Shown: piece after piece, positions 16,646 to 27,200 of the stretch
Layout: every line of letters begins with the position of its first letter
Position numbering within the stretch: position 1 is the stretch's first letter
The notes under the pieces: model-generated
Told to the model about the DNA's origin: nothing
Databases searched by the model: none
The model's input: only the letters and a program-made list of their open reading frames with translations
DNA from: JAGXLC01 sp041686375
GTDB lineage: Bacteria > Bacteroidota > Bacteroidia > Bacteroidales > UBA12077
Direction: 5' to 3'
Length of the DNA: 64,000 nt
Assembly: GCA_041686375.1 (NCBI GenBank)
Contig: JAWLEB010000013.1
Location: forward strand, 1-64,000
Program-made: the position numbers and the translations under genes

Positions 16646-17638
16646 TTAATCAATACGAATAACAGTTCGGCCTGTTATTTCACCATTAAGAATTTTGGTA
16701 ACATGTTGTGGAATTTGTTCCAGGGTTATTTCATGCAACGTTTCAGAGGAAAATTCAAATTTCCATTCATTTGCAAACATATGCCATATTTTTTTCCGGT
16801 AATGAAGATCGGATTCCACAGAATCAATCCCAATCAATCGGATTCCTCTAAGGATAAAAGGAAAGACAGTAGTATTCAACTTTGGAGAATCCACGAGTCC
16901 ACAACATGTGACCGTTCCTCCATAAGCCATCTTACTGAGAATAGTGGATAATATCTTTCCTCCAGCAACATCAATAGCTCCGGCAAATTCACCTTTCAAC
17001 ATTGGTTTTTCTAAATTATCGGAGAACTCATCTCTCGCAATAATCTCATCTGCACCAAGTTTTTGCAGTAAATCATATTGCTTTTCATTTCCTGAAACAG
17101 CAACTATTTTATAATCATATCTGGATAATAAAGTTAACGCTATAACTCCTACGCCACCGGAAGCGCCCGTAACAACAATGCTGCCTCTGTCTTTTACATC
17201 GTTCAGGAATAATTCAGAAACCGATAAACCTGCTGTTAATCCCGGTGTCCCCAGACCCATAGCATACTTCAAACTTAATTTTTCAGGTTTATGAATCAAC
17301 CATGTATCAGGCACACGAATATACTGAGAAAACCCGCCCCATGTGTTCATACCCAAATCGAAACCAGTAACAATAACTTCTTCACCTACTTTAAATTCAG
17401 TGGATTCCGTTTCAATAATCTCTCCTGCAGCATCAACACCGGGAGTATGAGGATAATGCTTTGTCACCCCTTTATTACCAGTGGCAGAGAGGGCATCTTT
17501 AAAATTCAGGGAAGAATATTTTACCTTGATAAGTGTATTATTCTGAGGGAGTTTATCAAATTCACATTGCTGAACTTTCTGTTCATAACTTCCATCTTCA
17601 TTTTCATAGACCCTTATTGCGTTAAAAAAATCTGCCAT
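16646..17638 (-). CDS. YhdH/YhfP-family zinc-free medium-chain oxidoreductase (AcuI-like)
   Basis: A 330-residue medium-chain dehydrogenase/reductase of the YhdH/AcuI group, whose studied members reduce acrylyl-CoA or quinones with NADPH. Family features are NTLIKVKYSSLNFKDALSATG, PHTPGVDAAGEI near residues 64-75, and the nucleotide-binding motif VVTGASGGVGVIAL. The catalytic zinc cysteines of alcohol dehydrogenases are absent, as expected for this group. There is no signal peptide, so it is cytosolic. It is transcribed in the same direction as the downstream S9 peptidase, 74 bases apart, but a functional link is not evident. Confidence 0.88.
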   Translation of the reverse strand: MADFFNAIRVYENEDGSYEQKVQQCEFDKLPQNNTLIKVKYSSLNFKDALSATGNKGVTKHYPHTPGVDAAGEIIETESTEFKVGEEVIVTGFDLGMNTWGGFSQYIRVPDTWLIHKPEKLSLKYAMGLGTPGLTAGLSVSELFLNDVKDRGSIVVTGASGGVGVIALTLLSRYDYKIVAVSGNEKQYDLLQKLGADEIIARDEFSDNLEKPMLKGEFAGAIDVAGGKILSTILSKMAYGGTVTCCGLVDSPKLNTTVFPFILRGIRLIGIDSVESDLHYRKKIWHMFANEWKFEFSSETLHEITLEQIPQHVTKILNGEITGRTVIRID

Positions 17639-17762
17639 ATCTCTGTATTTAAATGTTTATAAACCCGTCCTGAATGTACTAAAATATTAAACTTAAGTCA
17701 AACAAACAATCTTATCAACATTCTGTATTATATTTATAGATTAAATTTATAAAATATCACGC

Positions 17763-18470
17763 ATGCCAAAATACGCACATATTCTTATATTCTCTGTTAT
17801 ATTCTTATCCCCTGTATTTGCTAATAGTCAAAAAAAATTTTTAGATTCCTCAGATACACAAACCATAACAAATGCAGGAATGACTTCAGCCGTACTATTT
17901 ACAGGCGCTATTTTTTATGATCAAAAACTAAATAATTTCATACAAAATAATCAAAGTGGCTTTTTATCTGACTACGCAAACTCTTTCTATCGTTTAGGAG
18001 ATAAAAAAATTCTTGTGCCGTTAAATGCTCTAATCTATGGAGGAAGCTGGGCATTAAAAAACGAAAGAATGCAGCATACATCTTTAAATGCTTTTAAAAG
18101 CATATTAAGCACCGCTATCCTCACGGAAGGAGGTAAACAGGTTTTCGGCAGAACCAGACCTTACATGGACAAAGGTGCATATCATTTTCGTTCATTTCCT
18201 ATTTTCAGGAATAACAGCAATCATTACAAATCTCTCCCTTCGGGGCATGCCAGCTTATCGTTTGCTTTCATCACTCCTTACGCTGAAGAATATTCAAGGT
18301 GGCTATATCTTATTCCCACTTCTGTTGCTTTTAACAGAGTTTATAAAAACAAACACTGGCTTTCTGATGTTATTTTAGGAAGTACTATAGGCTGGTTAAG
18401 TGGTTATTTTTTCCACCATAAAAATGAGCATATAGAAATTACGCTGAATTCAATTATTATAAAATTTTAA
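17763..18470 (+). CDS. PAP2-family phosphatase, membrane-associated
   Basis: A 235-residue protein with a signal-like N-terminus (IFSVIFLSPVFANSQ) and the complete three-part PAP2 motif: Lys125-x6-Arg132-Pro133 (KQVFGRTRP), PSGH at 159-162, and Arg192-x5-His198-x3-Asp202 (NRVYKNKHWLSD). Such enzymes remove phosphate from lipid phosphates such as phosphatidate or undecaprenyl pyrophosphate. Few strong membrane helices are visible, so it may be a periplasmic or outer-membrane form. Its last four bases overlap the end of the convergent sulfotransferase-like gene. Confidence 0.9.
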   Translation: MPKYAHILIFSVIFLSPVFANSQKKFLDSSDTQTITNAGMTSAVLFTGAIFYDQKLNNFIQNNQSGFLSDYANSFYRLGDKKILVPLNALIYGGSWALKNERMQHTSLNAFKSILSTAILTEGGKQVFGRTRPYMDKGAYHFRSFPIFRNNSNHYKSLPSGHASLSFAFITPYAEEYSRWLYLIPTSVAFNRVYKNKHWLSDVILGSTIGWLSGYFFHHKNEHIEITLNSIIIKF

Positions 18471-19033
18471 TAATATTTTATATAATGATGGTAAATGCTT
18501 TTTTTTACTACATGACTGGAGTGCTTGTCAACCAATTTATTGATATACAATTCATCCAGTAAAGTCCAGCGCTTTTGATCAAAATTCTCTTCAGGCAGTA
18601 TATAATTCCATATTTTTTTACATCCTTTCATATCATTCAACTCATCATGCTGGATTGTCAATACATCATACCTTTGTTTGATCCTTTCCATAATTTCAAA
18701 CAAGTCTTCTATCCATTCCTGGATACTTTTATATTCATAACTTGTATAGAAATCAATGAAACTGTCAATTGTCTCATGTAATTCCCTCTCCACCAGAACT
18801 ACAGGTGCGGCGGGGAATTTCTTAACCAAATCGTCCATTATATAAAGCAATGCAGGATCCGAATTTCCAATATTCTGAGCCTTGTGAGATTGCATCAACT
18901 CTTTAAGATCGTTCATATTAAAACAAAAACGGCTTGCTTCATGAAAACAAAAGGAGTCATTATAAGTAAAAAAATTGGCTAACCAACTTGTCCTTGATCT
19001 TGGAAGTCCTGTAATAAAAAAATTATGCTTCAT
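18467..19033 (-). CDS. Small sulfotransferase-like protein
   Basis: A 188-residue protein. Its N-terminus FFITGLPRSRTSWLANFF (residues 5-22) is the P-loop-like 5'-phosphosulfate-binding site of PAPS-dependent sulfotransferases, with the GLPRSRTSW core. The 3'-phosphate-binding Ser/Arg region cannot be placed with certainty; the VVLVERELHETIDSFIDF segment is a candidate. It is shorter than most sulfotransferases (about 250-300), so it is either a compact member or a PAPS-binding relative without activity. It overlaps the convergent PAP2 gene by four bases. Confidence 0.7.
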   Translation of the reverse strand: MKHNFFITGLPRSRTSWLANFFTYNDSFCFHEASRFCFNMNDLKELMQSHKAQNIGNSDPALLYIMDDLVKKFPAAPVVLVERELHETIDSFIDFYTSYEYKSIQEWIEDLFEIMERIKQRYDVLTIQHDELNDMKGCKKIWNYILPEENFDQKRWTLLDELYINKLVDKHSSHVVKKSIYHHYIKYY

Positions 19034-19200
19034 GGTTTTCTATTTTTAATAGATACATTTGAGAACGCATTAAGTCAAAGAATGCCACCAAATCTAATAA
19101 ATTTAAAATAAATTTAACCTGCCTAATCCATATTTTATTTTAAACAATTTGACAGAGCAATAAACAAATTTGCCTGCAAACTTGTTAATAGTTTAAATAA

Positions 19201-19761
19201 ATGCAAACAATTATGAAGCGAATAATATTTGCACTTTTAATTTTAAATATAGCTATGACAGGTATTTCTCAAAATCTAACCGACAAAAGCTTTCATGATT
19301 TCACCGTGAAAAATATCAATGGAGAAGACTTTAAGCTGTCGAATCTGGAAGGCAAGAAAGTTTTAGTGGTTAACACGGCCTCAAAATGTGGATTTACGCC
19401 TCAATACGAAGGACTTCAGGATCTATACGAAAAATATGGTTCTAAAAATTTCGTTATTATTGGATTTCCCGCTAATAATTTCATGAAACAGGAACCCGGA
19501 AGCAATGAAGAAATAGAACAGTTTTGCAAAAAGAACTATGGGGTTACCTTCCCAATGATGGCAAAAATATCTGTAAAAGGGGATGATCAACATCCTCTCT
19601 ATCAGTGGTTGACACAGAAAAAATATAATGGAAAAAGGGATTCCAAAGTAAAATGGAATTTCCAAAAATATCTGATTGACGAAGATGGGCAACTTATAGA
19701 TGTATTCTACTCTAGAACGAAACCTCAAGCTAAAAAAATCGTCAATTGGATTGAATCGTAG
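19201..19761 (+). CDS. Glutathione peroxidase-family thiol peroxidase, exported
   Basis: A 186-residue protein with a signal peptide (MKRIIFALLILNIAMTGIS, start at either Met1 or Met5). The peroxidatic cysteine is Cys63 in ASKCGFTPQY, and Cys109 (IEQFCKKNYG) lies 46 residues later, the usual spacing of the resolving cysteine in thioredoxin-dependent two-Cys glutathione peroxidases. The KWNFQKYL segment supplies the catalytic Trp and Asn. The Gln of the usual N-Q-F motif is replaced: GFPANNFMKQEPG. It should remove hydroperoxides in the periplasm. It stands alone and ends in a hairpin at 19786-19833. Confidence 0.9.
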   Translation: MQTIMKRIIFALLILNIAMTGISQNLTDKSFHDFTVKNINGEDFKLSNLEGKKVLVVNTASKCGFTPQYEGLQDLYEKYGSKNFVIIGFPANNFMKQEPGSNEEIEQFCKKNYGVTFPMMAKISVKGDDQHPLYQWLTQKKYNGKRDSKVKWNFQKYLIDEDGQLIDVFYSRTKPQAKKIVNWIES

Positions 19762-19785
19762 TAATACAATTTAGGGGTTAAAGTG

Positions 19786-19833
19786 AAGGGTGGTTATCTT
19801 AAACTATAAAAATTTAAGAACGTAACCACCCTT
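19786..19833. terminator. Long hairpin terminator between convergent genes
   Basis: AAGGGTGGTTA pairs with TAACCACCCTT, and inside it TCTTAAA pairs with TTTAAGA around an AT loop. This gives one long stem between the peroxidase gene and the minus-strand decarboxylase gene. The plus strand continues TTTGTATTT. Confidence 0.65.
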
Positions 19834-19999
19834 TGTATTTATAATACTCCAGCAATTCTTTCAGTAATGAAGCCCCTCCTCCACTAACGAAGATAAAAGC
19901 CAATTCATAAAGCCATACCTGTCGATAAACAATGCATAAGGGTTTTATATACAAAGTTGTTCACAAAGAAGCTTGTAATGCCAAATTTACCCAAATATA

Positions 20000-21424
20000 T
20001 CATTTCAGCTCCTGAACAACCCTACCAATCGTATTCCATGCTTCTTCCACGTGTCTTTGCTCCACCTCAGTTTGCCCAATCACCATTCTCAGGGTATATT
20101 TGCCATGAACTTTTGTATGGGTAAAATACATTCTGCCGGTCTTATTTACCTTGTGAAGCAGCTGTTCATTCATTGCATTCAATACATTCTCATCATTTTT
20201 ATCAGCCGGATGGTATCTAAAACTCACCACATTCATTGTCACCGGGGCAAGTAATTCAAAGTCGGGATGCGTTTCAACCCAGTGTTTAAATTCTGAAGCA
20301 AGTTTCATATGATATCGTAATTTTTCCCTAATACCACTCATTCCATAATATCGTAACACGAACCAAAGTTTGAGCGCTCTGAATCTTCTCCCCAATGGAA
20401 TTGTCCAATCTGAATAGTTATTTACCTGGTCGTCTGTCTGAGTTTTCAGATATTCAGGAATGAGTTGAAAGGTATTTACAAGGGCTTCCTTATCTTTCAC
20501 GAAATAGGCTGAGCAATCAAAATTAGTAAAAAGCCACTTATGTGGATTAAAAACAAAAGTATCCACTTTATCGGTGCCTTTGAGCATCCACTGATATTCT
20601 TCAAGCAAAAGGGTATTCCCTCCATAAGCTGCATCAACATGCAACCAGAGATTAAATTTCTCTTTAATGTCTGCAATCCGGGCTAAAGGATCAACAGATG
20701 TCGTCCCTGTTGTCCCAAGTGTAGCAACTACAGCTAAAGGTTTGTACCCTTTATCTATATCTTTTCGGATTGCTTCTTCGAGTTTTCCAGTATCCATCTT
20801 ATTCTCATTATCAACAGGGACTTTCACCAGATTTTCTTTCCCAAAACCCACAACCTTCACAGCTCGTTCTATTGAAGAATGTGTTTCAGTTGAAGCATAT
20901 ACACGGAATTTATCATGGTCATAAAATCCCTTTTCATTAATATCGAAATTCGTTGCTTTTTCTCTCGCTGTCAGAAAAGAGACCACTGCTGCAGTAGATG
21001 CAGAGTCCTGGATAACACCATAAAAATATTCAGGAAGCTTAATTCCGCGCTTTAGCCAGTTCATTATCTGCTCTTCAAGCTCCGTTGCCGCTGGTGAAGT
21101 TTCCCATTTCATGCCTTGTACACCAAGAGCTGCTGTAATCATCTCTGCAAATAGTGAAGGCAGGCTTGAATTAGCCGGAAAATAGGCAAAAAATTTCGGA
21201 CTCTGCCAATGGGTTATTCCCGGCATAATTATATTATCCAGATCTTTCATGATCTCCGTAAAAGACTCATTTTCCTCTGGCGCCTGAGAAGGTAAACGTT
21301 CGAAAATGTCACCCGGCTTTACCTGTGATTTGACCGGATAATTTTCCAGTTCCTCGTAATAATTTGCAATCCAGTCAATTACTTCTTTCGCCTGTTTTCT
21401 GAATTCTTCTGTTTTTCCTGACAT
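20000..21424 (-). CDS. Group II PLP-dependent amino acid decarboxylase (aromatic-type)
   Basis: A 474-residue pyridoxal phosphate enzyme of the aromatic L-amino acid decarboxylase family. Lys296 in FNPHKWLFT forms the Schiff base. His182 in STETHSS stacks on the cofactor, and Asp264 in LHVDAAYGG binds the pyridine nitrogen. The N-terminal MPGITHWQSPKFFAYFPAN is diagnostic of the aromatic group. Possible substrates are aromatic amino acids such as Tyr, Phe, Trp or DOPA; which one cannot be decided. It is cytosolic and monocistronic, transcribed divergently from the amidohydrolase gene with a 142-base gap. Confidence 0.92.
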   Translation of the reverse strand: MSGKTEEFRKQAKEVIDWIANYYEELENYPVKSQVKPGDIFERLPSQAPEENESFTEIMKDLDNIIMPGITHWQSPKFFAYFPANSSLPSLFAEMITAALGVQGMKWETSPAATELEEQIMNWLKRGIKLPEYFYGVIQDSASTAAVVSFLTAREKATNFDINEKGFYDHDKFRVYASTETHSSIERAVKVVGFGKENLVKVPVDNENKMDTGKLEEAIRKDIDKGYKPLAVVATLGTTGTTSVDPLARIADIKEKFNLWLHVDAAYGGNTLLLEEYQWMLKGTDKVDTFVFNPHKWLFTNFDCSAYFVKDKEALVNTFQLIPEYLKTQTDDQVNNYSDWTIPLGRRFRALKLWFVLRYYGMSGIREKLRYHMKLASEFKHWVETHPDFELLAPVTMNVVSFRYHPADKNDENVLNAMNEQLLHKVNKTGRMYFTHTKVHGKYTLRMVIGQTEVEQRHVEEAWNTIGRVVQELK

Positions 21425-21533
21425 ACCTATAATTTTAGTACTATCACTAATAATTCTCGTAAAAAATAAAAATACAAATTAATCCCTCTAATCCAAAAAA
21501 CAAGATTTAATCCTAAAAGAATTATGAATTTTG

Positions 21534-21541
21534 TAAATTTG
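21534..21541 (+). promoter_or_regulatory. Candidate -7 box (TAnnTTTG) for the amidohydrolase gene
   Basis: TAAATTTG ends 25 bases before the ATG at 21567. It matches the Bacteroidota -7 element TAnnTTTG. No clear TTG box is visible 17-21 bases upstream, so support is partial. Confidence 0.4.
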
Positions 21542-21566
21542 ACACATTGTACTTAAACAACACATT

Positions 21567-23198
21567 ATGAAAAAATTATTATTTCTTTTACCCTTAGCCA
21601 TTATGACCTTTTCTTGTTCACAGAAAGAAAAGGTGGATACAATTCTTACGAATGCAACCATCTATAGTGTTGATAAAGATTTCTCCAAAGCCAATGCTGC
21701 AGCTATAAACGACGGAAAATTTGTAGCTGTTGGTGAAAAGAAAGAGATTCTCCAAAAATTTTCTTCGAATAACACGAAAGATCTCCAGGAGAAATATGTT
21801 TATCCCGGTTTTATAGATCCCCATTGTCACTTTCATGGATATAGCCTTAATTTGCGAAAGGTAGATTTAGTAGGCACTCAATCGCTGGACGAAATTGTTG
21901 ATCGTTTAAAAGACTATAACGAAGAATATGATCCTGAATGGATTCTTGGAAGAGGCTGGGATCAAAATGACTGGGAAAAAAAGGAATTTCCCCACAAAAA
22001 AGCACTTGATGAAGTCTTCCCTGATAAGCCCGTATATCTGACAAGAATCGACGGACATGCAGCTTACGTAAATTCTGCAGCCCTTGAACAAGCTGGAATG
22101 ACAAAAGCCAAAGAGGTTGAAGGAGGCAAGATCATGCAACAGGCAGGAGAACCCACAGGCATCCTAATTGATAATGCTATGGGTGTAGTTTCAGAACACA
22201 TTCCGCCCCCAACAGAAAAAGAAGAAATTGATGCAATACTCCAGGGACAGGAAAATTGTTTTGAAGTTGGTTTAACTATGGTGGCTGATGCCGGTTTGTC
22301 TTACTCCCCTGTCCACCTTATGGATTCACTGCAGAAAGAAGGGGAACTGGAAATGAATATTTATGCCATGCTGAGTCCCACAAAGGAAAATATAGATGTA
22401 TTTGTTAAGCAGGGTACATACAAAACAGATAAAATGCATATACAATCGATTAAGCTGTTTGCTGACGGCGCTTTAGGCTCACGTGGAGCATGTTTGCTTG
22501 AACCCTATAGCGATGATCCTGAAAATTATGGAATAATAGTTACTGATAAAGACTCCCTTCAACATTTTTCAGAGCTAGCTTACGAAAATAATTATCAGGT
22601 CAACACTCATGCCATTGGAGATTCAGCCAACCGTCTCATGTTAAACATCTATGGTGATTTACTGAATGGCGAAAACGACCGCAGATGGCGAATTGAGCAT
22701 GCTCAGATAATTCACCCCGATGATTTTGAGCTATTTTCAAAACACTCAATCATACCAGCAGTTAATACAACTCACGCGACATCCGATATGTATTGGGCAG
22801 AAGACCGTATCGGGGAAGAACGAATCGAAAACGCATATGCCTATAAAAAATTATTGGAAGAAAACGGATGGCTTCCCAATGGAAGTGATTTTCCGGTAGA
22901 AAATATTAACCCATTATACGGATTTTATGCAGGGGTTGCCAGAAAAGACCTGGAAGGTTATCCTGAAGGAGGTTTTCAGAAAAAAGATGCCCTGACAAGG
23001 AAAGAAGCATTAAAGTCTATGACCATATGGGCGGCAAAATCATGTTTTGAAGAAAATCAAAGAGGAAGCATTGAAAAAAATAAAGAGGCTGACTTTGTTG
23101 TTACAGATCAGGATCTTATGAATGTTAAAGAAGACAACATACCGGAAACACAGGTTTTAGAAACTTATATTCATGGTGAAAAAGTATATGAGAAATAA
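21567..23198 (+). CDS. YtcJ-type metal-dependent amidohydrolase, lipoprotein
   Basis: A 543-residue lipoprotein: the lipobox TFSC places the lipidated Cys near residue 17. The amidohydrolase metal site is visible: HCHFHG in GFIDPHCHFHG supplies the first two His ligands, VNTHAIGD a later one, and EHAQIIHP another. GSDFPVE supplies the final Asp. The YtcJ/exoenzyme-regulatory group includes hydrolases of cyclic amides and N-acyl compounds; the substrate is unknown. It is preceded by a candidate -7 box and followed after 36 bases by the NYN gene. Confidence 0.88.
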   Translation: MKKLLFLLPLAIMTFSCSQKEKVDTILTNATIYSVDKDFSKANAAAINDGKFVAVGEKKEILQKFSSNNTKDLQEKYVYPGFIDPHCHFHGYSLNLRKVDLVGTQSLDEIVDRLKDYNEEYDPEWILGRGWDQNDWEKKEFPHKKALDEVFPDKPVYLTRIDGHAAYVNSAALEQAGMTKAKEVEGGKIMQQAGEPTGILIDNAMGVVSEHIPPPTEKEEIDAILQGQENCFEVGLTMVADAGLSYSPVHLMDSLQKEGELEMNIYAMLSPTKENIDVFVKQGTYKTDKMHIQSIKLFADGALGSRGACLLEPYSDDPENYGIIVTDKDSLQHFSELAYENNYQVNTHAIGDSANRLMLNIYGDLLNGENDRRWRIEHAQIIHPDDFELFSKHSIIPAVNTTHATSDMYWAEDRIGEERIENAYAYKKLLEENGWLPNGSDFPVENINPLYGFYAGVARKDLEGYPEGGFQKKDALTRKEALKSMTIWAAKSCFEENQRGSIEKNKEADFVVTDQDLMNVKEDNIPETQVLETYIHGEKVYEK

Positions 23199-23234
23199 AA
23201 CTATTGTTTTTAATATTAATATATTCTAAATACC

Positions 23235-24008
23235 ATGAAAGAAAAGGATGATTTAAAAATAGCTGTTCTCATTGATGCTGATAATATTCCTTATTCAAAT
23301 GTAAAAGGAATGCTTGATGAGATAGCAAAATTTGGCAAACCAACAATCAAAAGAATATATGGAGACTGGACAAAGCCGACAGTATCAGGTTGGAAACCTG
23401 CTTTACTTGAACATGCCATAACTCCGGTTCAACAGTATAGTTATACAACAGGTAAAAATGCAACAGATTCAGCCATGATCATTGATGCTATGGATATTTT
23501 GCATAGCCAAAAAGTAAACGGGTTTTGTATTGTATCCAGTGACAGTGATTTTACAAGGCTGGCCACACGATTAAGGGAATCGGGCATGTTGGTTCTGGGA
23601 ATTGGAGAAAAAAAGACCCCCAGCCCATTTATCATGGCCTGTGACAAATTCATATATACTGAAATAATTGGAGGGGCAGAAAAAAAACAAACGAAATCTC
23701 CCCGCAAATCTGGAGTTAAAAATACGGAAAAACCTACTACCACTGCATCAGGACTTGATAAAATTAATAAAAAATTAATCCAGTTAATAAAAAGTACAAT
23801 TGATGATGTAGCCGATGACAGTGGATGGGCATTTCTTGCAGAAGTTGGAGCGCTGCTCATTAAAAAGAAACCAGACTTTGATCCACGAAATTACGGATTC
23901 TCCAAACTTACTCCTTTAATAAAGTCGTTAAACAAGCATTTCACTATTTATGAAAGAGAAGTAGAAAATACGCAGATAAAACACATTTTTATAAAAAATA
24001 AAAAATAA
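23235..24008 (+). CDS. NYN-domain nuclease-like protein with OST-HTH domain
   Basis: A 257-residue cytosolic protein. Residues 7-145 form a NYN (LabA/DUF88, PIN-like) domain with acidic residues at the expected sites: Asp14 and Asp16 in VLIDADNIPY, Asp78 in NATDSAMIID, and Asp103 and Asp105 in VSSDSDFTRLA. These could bind a metal and cleave RNA. After a linker, residues about 178-255 resemble an OST-HTH/LOTUS domain (GWAFLAEVGALLIKKKPDFDPRNYGFSKLTPLIKS), which binds RNA or proteins. The combination suggests RNA processing or turnover; the target is not known. It may be co-transcribed with the upstream amidohydrolase. Confidence 0.87.
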   Translation: MKEKDDLKIAVLIDADNIPYSNVKGMLDEIAKFGKPTIKRIYGDWTKPTVSGWKPALLEHAITPVQQYSYTTGKNATDSAMIIDAMDILHSQKVNGFCIVSSDSDFTRLATRLRESGMLVLGIGEKKTPSPFIMACDKFIYTEIIGGAEKKQTKSPRKSGVKNTEKPTTTASGLDKINKKLIQLIKSTIDDVADDSGWAFLAEVGALLIKKKPDFDPRNYGFSKLTPLIKSLNKHFTIYEREVENTQIKHIFIKNKK

Positions 24009-24209
24009 CCATGTTTACTCTGGTATTTTAAGTAAGAAGGAGCGGAGCAATAAATCTCAGATAAAGCAATTTAAATTTAAAATGTATTTATTAAAAGGGT
24101 GTTAGAATGTTTTCGCCCCAATGCTAAAAACATATCATCTTTTAATAATCAAATTACGACATGAAACTAAACCACCTCATCATAAGGTTTTGTTTGTAAT
24201 TTACCGGCT

Positions 24210-27200
24210 TTAAGTATTCAATGGTTCTGCGCCAGGTCTGCCATGGCAATTTTTATATTTTTTCCCGCTTCCACAAGGACAGGGCTCATTTCTACCAATC
24301 TTTTTCCCTACCTTTACTGGTTCTGCCTTCTGGGGCTGTTGCCCACCACTGGTGACTGTTTCCGGTCGTTTGGTCTCATATTTGCTCATATCCAGCTTTC
24401 TTCTTCTTTGAGCCTCCTGAATTTCTTCAGCATCTTGAACAGGAATGTGTCCTTTAATCAAGGTTGCAGTGATATCTTTATTTATCTTCTCAAGCATATT
24501 CTTGAAAAGTTCAAAGGCTTCAAACTTGTATATCAAGAGGGGATCCTTTTGCTCATAAGTCGCTGTCTGCACAGATTGCTTCAGATCGTCCATTTCTCTT
24601 AAATGCTCCTTCCATGCATCATCAATGGTGCTAAGAATGACCGTTTTCTGATAAGATTTTACTAGTTCCTCACCTTCTGTTTCGTAAGCTTTTTCAAGAT
24701 TAGTAACAACCTGTATTGTTTTTGTTCCATCTGTAATGGGTACAACAATATTTTTATACTGATGGGAATGCTTTTCATAAACATCTTTAATAACAGGATA
24801 TGCCTGCTGAGCGATGGTTTCTTCTTTCCGTTTATATGAGTTCTTAACCACTTCATAAATCTTTTCAACAACTTCCTCTGAAGACATTTTGAGAAATGCT
24901 TCCTCAGAAACAGGAGATTCAATAGATAGTGTCCTTATCAATTCGAATTTGAATCCTTCGAAATCAGAACTATCCTGAAATTCTTCAACAATGCTTTCGG
25001 CTACATCTCTCATTGAACCAGCAATATCCACAGAAAGACGTTCTCCGAACAAAGCATGTCGTCTTTTATCATAAATTACCTCACGCTGGGAATTCATCAC
25101 ATCATCATATTCCAGCAGCCTTTTACGAATACCAAAGTTATTTTCTTCAACTTTTTTCTGCGCCCTCTCTATCGAGCGTGATATCATCGAGTGCTGTATC
25201 ACCTCTCCTTCTTGAAGTCCCATACGAGCCATTATATTGGCAATACGGTCAGAGCCAAACAATCTCATAAGGTTATCTTCCAGAGAAACGAAGAACTGGG
25301 AAGAACCAGGATCTCCTTGTCTTCCGGCGCGACCTCTTAACTGTCTATCAATACGTCGGGATTCATGCCTTTCAGTTCCCACGATTGCTAAACCACCAGC
25401 TTGCCTGGTTTCTTCGGAGAGTTTAATGTCCGTCCCCCGTCCCGCCATATTGGTAGCAATTGTAACAGTTTTAGATTTACCTGCTTCGGCAATGATATCA
25501 GCCTCTTTCTGGTGCAATTTAGCATTCAGCACATTATGTTTTATGCCCTGTATCCTAAGCATTTTGCTTAACAGCTCCGAAACATCAACAGCAGTAGTAC
25601 CCACAAGAACAGGCCTCCCTTTATCAATCAATTGCTGAATTTCATCTATGACAGCATTATATTTTTCCCGCTTAGTACGATAAACCATGTCATCCCTGTC
25701 ATCCCTTATAACCGGTTCATGTGTCGGAATAACTACCACATCGAGTTCATAAATATCCATAAATTCACCCGCCTCTGTTTCTGCAGTACCAGTCATCCCA
25801 GACAACTTGTGATACATTCTGAAATAATTCTGCAAGGTTATAGTAGCGAATGTCTGTGTTGCAGCCTCTACCTTAACATGTTCTTTTGCCTCCAGTGCCT
25901 GATGAAGCCCATCAGAATACCTGCGCCCTTCCATAATTCGACCTGTTTGTTCATCCACAATTTTGACCTTATTGTCCATCACGACATATTCTTCGTCTTT
26001 ATCGAAAAGTGTATAGGCTTTTAATAATTGTTGCAAAGTGTGAACTCTCTCCGACTTCACAGCATAATCCCGGAGTAATTCATCTTTTTTAGCAATAATC
26101 TCATCTTCTTTTAAATCTTGTTTTTCCAACTCCGCCAATTCAGAACCAATATCCGGAAGAATAAAGAAGTTTGGATCTTCCGTCTTGGCTGTTATCATAT
26201 CCAACCCTCTATCAGTGAGTTCTATAGAGTTACTTTTCTCATCAATTATAAAATACAAATCATCGGTAACCTTATGCATGTGTTTACTGTTATCCTGCAT
26301 GTAATAATTTTCAGTCTTCAGCATAAGTGCTTTGTTACCTTCTTCACTAAGAAGTTTAATCAAAGCTTTATTTTTAGGCAGCCCCTTATAAGCCTGAAGC
26401 AGCAGGAAACCTCCTTTCTCCCTGTTCTCTTCTCTCAACTCTTTTCTTGCGTCCGTTATGATTTGATTAACCAGCTTTTTCTGCACGGAAACAAGTGTTT
26501 CTACCTTAGGCTTCAAATCCTGAAATTGTTCGGTATTTTCTTTTGCTACCGGTCCTGAAATGATTAAAGGAGTTCTCGCATCATCAATTAACACGGAATC
26601 TACCTCATCAATGATGGAGAAGTTATGTTTTCTCTGCACCAGGTCTCCTGGATTAATGGCCATATTATCCCTGAGATAATCAAAACCAAATTCATTATTG
26701 GTCCCATAGGTAATATCTGCCTGATATGCTTTACGTCTTTCGTGAGAGTTAGGCTCGTGTTTATCTATACAATCCACTGATAATCCATGAAATTCATATA
26801 AAGGTCCCATCCATTCCTGGTCTCTTTTGGCCAGATAATTATTCACTGTTATCAGATGTGCCCCCCTCCCTGTTAATGCATTAAGGAACAGCGGCAAAGT
26901 AGCTGCGAGAGTTTTCCCTTCTCCGGTAGCCATCTCAGCTATTCTTCCCTGATGAAGTACTATCCCGCCAATTAACTGCACATCATAAGGAATCATATCC
27001 CATACAACCTGACTTCCTCCTGCTTCCCAGGAATTAAAATAAGTAGCCTTTTCTCCGTCAATCTTAACATAATCTTTAATTGCAGAAAGCTCTCTATCAA
27101 ATTCAGAAGCTGTAACTTCTATCTCTTCATTTTCCTTAAAACGCTTTGCAGTCTCCCGCATGATAGCAAAACCATAAGGTAAAACTTCCTCTAATTTAGA

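Noticed and set aside
25237..25638. Long antisense frames within secA
   Set aside because: They are shadows of the secA reading frame; no start context or domain supports them.
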